A program made the position numbers and the translations under genes. The notes under the pieces were generated by a model that made no database searches, was not told where the DNA came from, and saw nothing but the letters and a program-made list of their open reading frames with translations. Shown here in pieces: positions 59,816 through 64,000 of a DNA stretch of 64,000 bases. Numbering within the stretch: the stretch's first letter is position 1; every line of letters starts with the position of its first letter. Source of the DNA: Croceivirga sp009797885 (lineage in GTDB: Bacteria; Bacteroidota; Bacteroidia; Flavobacteriales; Flavobacteriaceae); contig AP035880.1 in NCBI GenBank assembly GCA_045866215.1, positions 1,426,001 to 1,490,000 on the forward strand, given 5' to 3'.

Positions 59816-61141
59816 ATGGCAACCATAGGAAATACCGAATACTTTAAGGGGATTGGAGAAATTAAATATGAAGGGAAAGCGTCTGACAATCCTTTGGCCT
59901 ACAAATTTTACAATCCCGAACAAATTGTAGCAGGAAAAAGCATGCGCGAACATTTCAAGTTCGCCATGGCCTACTGGCATACCCTTTGTGGCACCGGTGG
60001 AGATCCGTTTGGTCCGGGCACAAAAGACTTTCCCTGGGCAACAAAGACCGACCCTATTGAGGCTGCCCGGGAAAAAGCGGATGCTGCATTTGAGTTTATC
60101 ACCAAAATGGGTTTTGATTACTATTGTTTTCATGATTATGACCTTGTGGATGAAGGAGATTCGCTGGCAGAATCTGAAAAAAGGGTCCTGCGTACGGTGG
60201 ACTATCTAAAGGAGAAAATGGACGCTTCGGGGGTAAAGTTACTCTGGGGAACGGCCAATTTGTTCTCCCATCCCAGATATATGAACGGAGCTGCCTCCAA
60301 CCCTAATTTTGATGTAGTGGCTCGCGCTGGGGCGCAACTTAAAATTGCCCTGGACGCCACTATGGAATTGAACGGCGAAAACTATGTTTTTTGGGGTGGG
60401 CGTGAAGGTTATATGTCCTTGTTGAACACCCATATGAAATTGGAACAGGACAATATTGGACGGTTCATGCGAATGGCCCGTGATTATGCCCGTTCCCAAG
60501 GGTTTACAGGTACGTTTTTTATAGAGCCCAAACCCATGGAACCCTCCAAGCACCAATATGATTTTGATGCGGCCACCTCCATCAATTTTATACGTGAACA
60601 AGGATTGGAAAAAGACTTTAAACTGAACATAGAGGTAAACCATGCCACATTGGCCCAACATACCTTTCAGCATGAACTGCAAGTAGCGGCAAATGCCGGG
60701 ATGTTGGGAAGTATCGATGCCAATCGTGGGGATTATCAAAATGGGTGGGATACGGACCAGTTCCCCAATAATGTTCTGGAAACTGCCGAGGCAATGTTGG
60801 TTTTCCTAAAAAGTGGTGGGTTGCAGGGCGGAGGCATCAACTTTGATGCTAAAACCCGCCGAAACTCAACCGATCTGGAAGATATTTTTATTGCCCATAT
60901 CGGCGGTGCCGATACATTTGCCCGTGGCTTATTGGTAGCGGATGCCGTTATCAACAACTCCAGCTACGAAGAATTATTGGACAACCGTTATGCCTCTTTT
61001 AATTCCGGAAAAGGATTGGATTTTGTACGCGGGTCCCTTTCACTGGCCGACCTTTATGATTATGCCAAACTTGCAGGGGAACCTGAGCAAAGAAGTGGAA
61101 AACAGGAGCTTTTTGAGAATATTTTGAACCAGTATCTCTAA
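59816..61141 (+). CDS. xylA: Xylose isomerase
   Basis: A 441-residue class II xylose isomerase (long N-terminus). KFAMAYWHTLCGTGGDPFG, YYCFHDYDLVDEG with the catalytic His and Asp, FWGGREGYMSLLNT, FIEPKPMEPSKHQYDFD with metal Glu, NIEVNHATLAQHTF and GSIDANRGDYQNGWDTDQFP with further metal ligands. It turns D-xylose into D-xylulose for XylB. No xylose transporter lies in the window. Confidence 0.97.
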   Translation: MATIGNTEYFKGIGEIKYEGKASDNPLAYKFYNPEQIVAGKSMREHFKFAMAYWHTLCGTGGDPFGPGTKDFPWATKTDPIEAAREKADAAFEFITKMGFDYYCFHDYDLVDEGDSLAESEKRVLRTVDYLKEKMDASGVKLLWGTANLFSHPRYMNGAASNPNFDVVARAGAQLKIALDATMELNGENYVFWGGREGYMSLLNTHMKLEQDNIGRFMRMARDYARSQGFTGTFFIEPKPMEPSKHQYDFDAATSINFIREQGLEKDFKLNIEVNHATLAQHTFQHELQVAANAGMLGSIDANRGDYQNGWDTDQFPNNVLETAEAMLVFLKSGGLQGGGINFDAKTRRNSTDLEDIFIAHIGGADTFARGLLVADAVINNSSYEELLDNRYASFNSGKGLDFVRGSLSLADLYDYAKLAGEPEQRSGKQELFENILNQYL

Positions 61142-61144
61142 AAT

Positions 61145-61327
61145 CTACTGCCCTAAAGGTGAACAACGGAACTCCACCAGTTCGTTGCTGGCAAAGGTAG
61201 CCATGACTTCAATGGGATTGCAACACACTTCACAATCCTCAATATAGGTTTGTGAGGATACCGATGTATCCAATAGCATTGAGATTTCTTCCCAGCAATA
61301 GGGGCATTGAAAAAAGTGCTCCAACAT
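61145..61327 (-). CDS. CPXCG-motif small cysteine-rich protein
   Basis: A 60-residue protein starting at ATG 61327 (MLEHFFQCPYCWEEIS); a longer frame from a TTG at 61360 was rejected. Two cysteine pairs, CPYC and CEVC followed by CNPIEV, fit a zinc ribbon of the CPXCG family, unknown function. It converges on xylA with a 3-nt gap. Confidence 0.85.
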   Translation of the reverse strand: MLEHFFQCPYCWEEISMLLDTSVSSQTYIEDCEVCCNPIEVMATFASNELVEFRCSPLGQ

Positions 61328-61381
61328 TTTTGAATTGTTTTTAAGGCCTTGGCATTTCAACCAAGCAGCCCTACAACCAAA

Positions 61382-62776
61382 TTATAACTCTACGTTCAAT
61401 AATTGCCCTGTAAGTTGCAACAACTGAAGTTCTGCCAGTTTCGCATTGTATTTGGCCAGGTTCCTACTGGTTTGTGCATTCAGCAAGTTGATCTGTGCCT
61501 GTCGTAACTCTACGGACGTGATCTGTCCCAGTTTGTAGCGTTCATTGGACCGGTTGTAGTTGTCCGTAGCCGTAAACACATTTTGTTCCTGAAGTTCAAA
61601 AACCTTCAATCGGTTTTCATAATCTCCCTGTGCGTTGGCAATATCCCGTCTTACCTCCAAAACGATCTGTTTTTGAAATGCATCCTGGGATTCCAATAGC
61701 ACTCTTGCGTTCTTCAGTTGGGTAATACCGCTCCCTCCGTCAAAGAGATTCCATGTAAGGTTCGCTCCCAGACCAAAATTTCTCCTGTTGTTCACAGTTA
61801 CTCCCGGGAAAAAGGGTCCTGGGGCATTTTGGTTAAGGTTCCATCCATAGAAACCGGTCAATCCAATCGTGGGCAAGAAAACGGATTTGGACGATTTTAA
61901 GGTATAATCATTGATGGTCATGTTCGATTTTGCCTGTAACATCCGAACATTGTTTCGCTCCCCTTCCCTTAAAAAGCCCTCCAACCGGATCTTATCGATG
62001 AAGGTGATTGTGGTATCGACCTCAAATTGCTGTTCCAGGTCCTTATTGAGGATAATGTTCAAATCCCGCATGGTGTTCTCAAACAACTGCCTTTCGTTCA
62101 TTAGGTTGATGCTATCGTTCACCAGATCCACTTGGGCGTTCAAGACATCCAGCTTATTTATCTGGCCGTATTCAAAACTGTATTCTGCCCGCTTCAATCG
62201 ATCTTCGGTATTGGCATAGGTATCTTTGAGGACCCGGATGTTCTCCGAAACCCTTGCCATTTCAAAATATACGGTAAACAGCTGTAGGACCGTGGTTTCA
62301 ATCGTTTCCCGGGACTGTAGTTCGGACAGATTATATTCCTCCTTTAACCGCTTGTAATCGTATAACCTCCCTAAACCATCAAAAAGGACATAGTCCGCGG
62401 ATATACTTGCATTATAGCGCTGCGCCTCTGCCTTAAAAAGACTTGCATCCGGTCTTGGTATGGGATTTCCTTCCGAATCTATTTGTACATTGCCTTCATC
62501 GTCCCTTAAAAACTGTCCTGGAAATTCAAAGGTGGAATCATCCCGTTGATAATTTGCTCCGGCCGTCCCCGTAATGCTCGGAAGAAAACCTGAATTTAGG
62601 ACACTTTTATTGTTTTCCGCTATTTCAACATCGTTCTTGGCAATTACTATCCCCAAATTGTTTTCCAGGGTAATTTTGACCGCCTCTTCTTTGGAAAGGA
62701 AGCTTTGTTGTGAAAAGAGGAAAAAGGGGGAAATCGCAAAGAGAAACACGATTTTAGCAGTAGTGAATTTCTTCAT
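61382..62776 (-). CDS. TolC-family outer membrane efflux protein
   Basis: A 464-residue TolC protein of full length: signal peptide (FLFAISPFFLFS), two OEP repeats (first about 25-235, LSKEEAVKITLENNLGIVIA; second about 265-455, NMTINDYTLKSSKSVFLPTI, then LGANLTWNLFDGGSGITQLK). It forms the outer-membrane duct for the RND pump whose gene ends 1 nt before (TAATG overlap). Confidence 0.94.
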   Translation of the reverse strand: MKKFTTAKIVFLFAISPFFLFSQQSFLSKEEAVKITLENNLGIVIAKNDVEIAENNKSVLNSGFLPSITGTAGANYQRDDSTFEFPGQFLRDDEGNVQIDSEGNPIPRPDASLFKAEAQRYNASISADYVLFDGLGRLYDYKRLKEEYNLSELQSRETIETTVLQLFTVYFEMARVSENIRVLKDTYANTEDRLKRAEYSFEYGQINKLDVLNAQVDLVNDSINLMNERQLFENTMRDLNIILNKDLEQQFEVDTTITFIDKIRLEGFLREGERNNVRMLQAKSNMTINDYTLKSSKSVFLPTIGLTGFYGWNLNQNAPGPFFPGVTVNNRRNFGLGANLTWNLFDGGSGITQLKNARVLLESQDAFQKQIVLEVRRDIANAQGDYENRLKVFELQEQNVFTATDNYNRSNERYKLGQITSVELRQAQINLLNAQTSRNLAKYNAKLAELQLLQLTGQLLNVEL

Positions 62777-64000
62777 TATAGCACTTCTTCTAATTCTTGT
62801 TCTTGAGAATCGTCAATAACAACGTTTTGGTTTGTTCCATTGAGGTGTTTGGTTTTCCCTTCGGCCATGTCCGCTTCTTCCTGTTTTTCCTTTATGGCCC
62901 GTTCCACCTCTTCCTTACTGATCTTATCTCCGGTCCTTAACCATTTGAAACCAACTTTTACCTCATTGCTAAAGGACAGAAAGATTGGGAGCATTACCAA
63001 AGTAAGGACTGTGGCAAAAGCAATTCCATAAGCTATGGAAATGGCCATAGGTTTCAAGAACTGGGCCTGCCTACTCTTTTCCAATAAGAGGGGAGCGAGT
63101 CCGGCAATAGTGGTTACGGAGGTCAAAAATATGGCCCTAAACCGTGATCTCCCTGCTTCATACAAAGCGGTTTCAAACTGCATCCCGTTCCTAAGGTTAC
63201 CATTGAACTTGCCGATCAGCACCAAACCGTCATTGACCATAATCCCAATAAGGGCTATAATACCCAACATGGAAAGAATATTGACGGGAAAATCATGTAT
63301 CCAGTGCCCCCAAGCTACGGCCGTTAGGCTAAAGGGTATAAGAAGCAACAACAACAAAGGTTGGCTAAAACTCCTAAAAGTAAAGGCTATGGTAATATAG
63401 ATCAAAAACAAGACCACGGGACCTACGTAATTCAAAGAATCGGTCAGTTTGTTGCGTTCCCTGTTCTGTCCCTCATAGGAGGCCGTGACCGTTGGATACT
63501 TGGATTGTATATCCGGCATTATTTCAGTCCTTATCCAGGTCAGTACATCCGGAGCACTGGTGTTTTTGGGGTCTTTTAAATCCGAGCTGACCCGTATTTC
63601 CCGTTGACCGTCCAAATGGTTAATGGCAACATCCCCCCTAGCAATTTCATAATTGGCAATTTCCTTAAGTGGCACACGACTACCGGACGGGGTCACAATA
63701 CGCATTTCGTCCAGTTGGTTAATGGAGGCCCTATTGTCCCGGTCATAACGGACCCAAACCCGAATTTCGTCCTGGCCACGTTGAAAGCGCTGCGCCTGGG
63801 CCCCAAAAAAACCAGATCTTACCTGATTCATGACGGTTCGTAAATCCAAGCCCAACAAATAGGCGCTTTCCTTAAGTTCCAATTGTATTTCCTTGATTCC
63901 GGCTGGGTCATTGTCCGCAACATCCTTGAGCAGGGCATTTTCCTCCATAGCCGTCTTCAATTCCGATTTTGCCGCTTTCAGTTCGGTGATATTGTTACCC
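62776..64000 (-). CDS. RND efflux transporter permease (partial, runs off the window)
   Basis: C-terminal 408 or so residues of an AcrB/MexB/CusA-type inner membrane pump; the reading frame is open to the last base, so the start lies beyond 64000. Seen are the second porter subdomain (IRVWVRYDRDNRASINQLDE, VPLKEIANYEIARGDVAINH) and the second membrane half with LVLFLIY-type helices, LGIIALIGIMVNDGLVLI, TSVTTIAGLAPLLLE and FLKPMAISIAYGIAFATVLT. The C-terminal ~45 residues are charged and cytosolic. Substrate unknown. Confidence 0.93.
   Translation of the reverse strand, partial: GNNITELKAAKSELKTAMEENALLKDVADNDPAGIKEIQLELKESAYLLGLDLRTVMNQVRSGFFGAQAQRFQRGQDEIRVWVRYDRDNRASINQLDEMRIVTPSGSRVPLKEIANYEIARGDVAINHLDGQREIRVSSDLKDPKNTSAPDVLTWIRTEIMPDIQSKYPTVTASYEGQNRERNKLTDSLNYVGPVVLFLIYITIAFTFRSFSQPLLLLLLIPFSLTAVAWGHWIHDFPVNILSMLGIIALIGIMVNDGLVLIGKFNGNLRNGMQFETALYEAGRSRFRAIFLTSVTTIAGLAPLLLEKSRQAQFLKPMAISIAYGIAFATVLTLVMLPIFLSFSNEVKVGFKWLRTGDKISKEEVERAIKEKQEEADMAEGKTKHLNGTNQNVVIDDSQEQELEEVL

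Noticed and set aside
1..64000. Search for CRISPR arrays, phage genes, transposases, integrases and toxin-antitoxin pairs
   Set aside because: None seen: no regularly spaced repeats and no such protein signatures in any frame.

Overview
The window looks like a chromosomal segment of a marine-type member of the Flavobacteriaceae (Bacteroidota). Pointers are the TonB receptor with an N-terminal carboxypeptidase-like domain, TAnnTTTG-type -7 promoter boxes, BlaI/M56 peptidase pairs, a 'TCATTTCGAGCGCAGTCGAG' type hairpin repeat, DUF4230, DUF4407, and the frequent 0-5 nt or overlapping gene junctions. No phage, IS element, CRISPR array or rRNA was seen. The right edge cuts an RND efflux gene.

Layout. 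1-5.8 kb: a TetR regulator and a three-gene iron/xenosiderophore uptake operon that resembles XusABC of Bacteroides. 6.1-12.6 kb: tRNA-Leu(UAG), an M20 dipeptidase, a hairpin repeat, a sulfide:quinone oxidoreductase-like flavoprotein, a BlaI/M56-peptidase pair and a DUF4407 membrane protein. 12.6-33.5 kb: a large exopolysaccharide (EPS) locus on the minus strand: rfbBACD (dTDP-rhamnose); ugd plus UDP-xylose synthase with four glycosyltransferases and an acyltransferase; and a third operon with receiver protein, pseudo-receiver/initiating sugar transferase fusion, half-length TolC-like protein, chain-length/BY-kinase-like protein, flippase, polymerase and a glycosyltransferase. 33.7-41.5 kb: a signalling block, also minus strand: receiver, H-NOX (heme NO sensor), multi-PAS histidine kinase, FIST (NosP-like) protein, second histidine kinase, Hpt protein, LytTR response regulator, STAS protein and one glycosyltransferase.

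The main result is that these two blocks appear to be one system. Four operon promoters (rfbB, ugd, the EPS initiation operon, and the H-NOX operon itself) carry the same architecture: a -7-like box, exactly 26 nt of spacer, then a 9-mer related to nnnGTTGTG. A second copy lies 21 bp further on, clear in two promoters and weak in the others. A 9-mer direct repeat with a 12-bp spacer is the known shape of a LytTR-family binding site, and a LytTR regulator is encoded in the signalling operon. I therefore infer a nitric-oxide-responsive phosphorelay that controls EPS synthesis and its own expression.

41.6-49.2 kb: housekeeping and small genes (MmcQ/YjbR, Dabb-like, DUF4230, cyclase, hemW, ruvC, a TonB-C-like lipoprotein, a TPR protein) and a second BlaI/M56 pair with a different operator type. 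49.3-57.2 kb: a DUF456 protein, nitroreductase, LysR regulator and a complete histidine-degradation operon hutHIUG. 57.3-61.3 kb: ROK-family kinase, xylulokinase and xylose isomerase, and a small zinc-ribbon-like protein. 61.4-64 kb: TolC-type outer membrane protein and an RND transporter (partial).

Start codons were chosen from the sequence. Several true starts appear to be GTG or TTG (LytTR regulator, H-NOX, receiver at 41.5 kb, MmcQ, ruvC). In other cases an upstream TTG was rejected in favour of an internal ATG.
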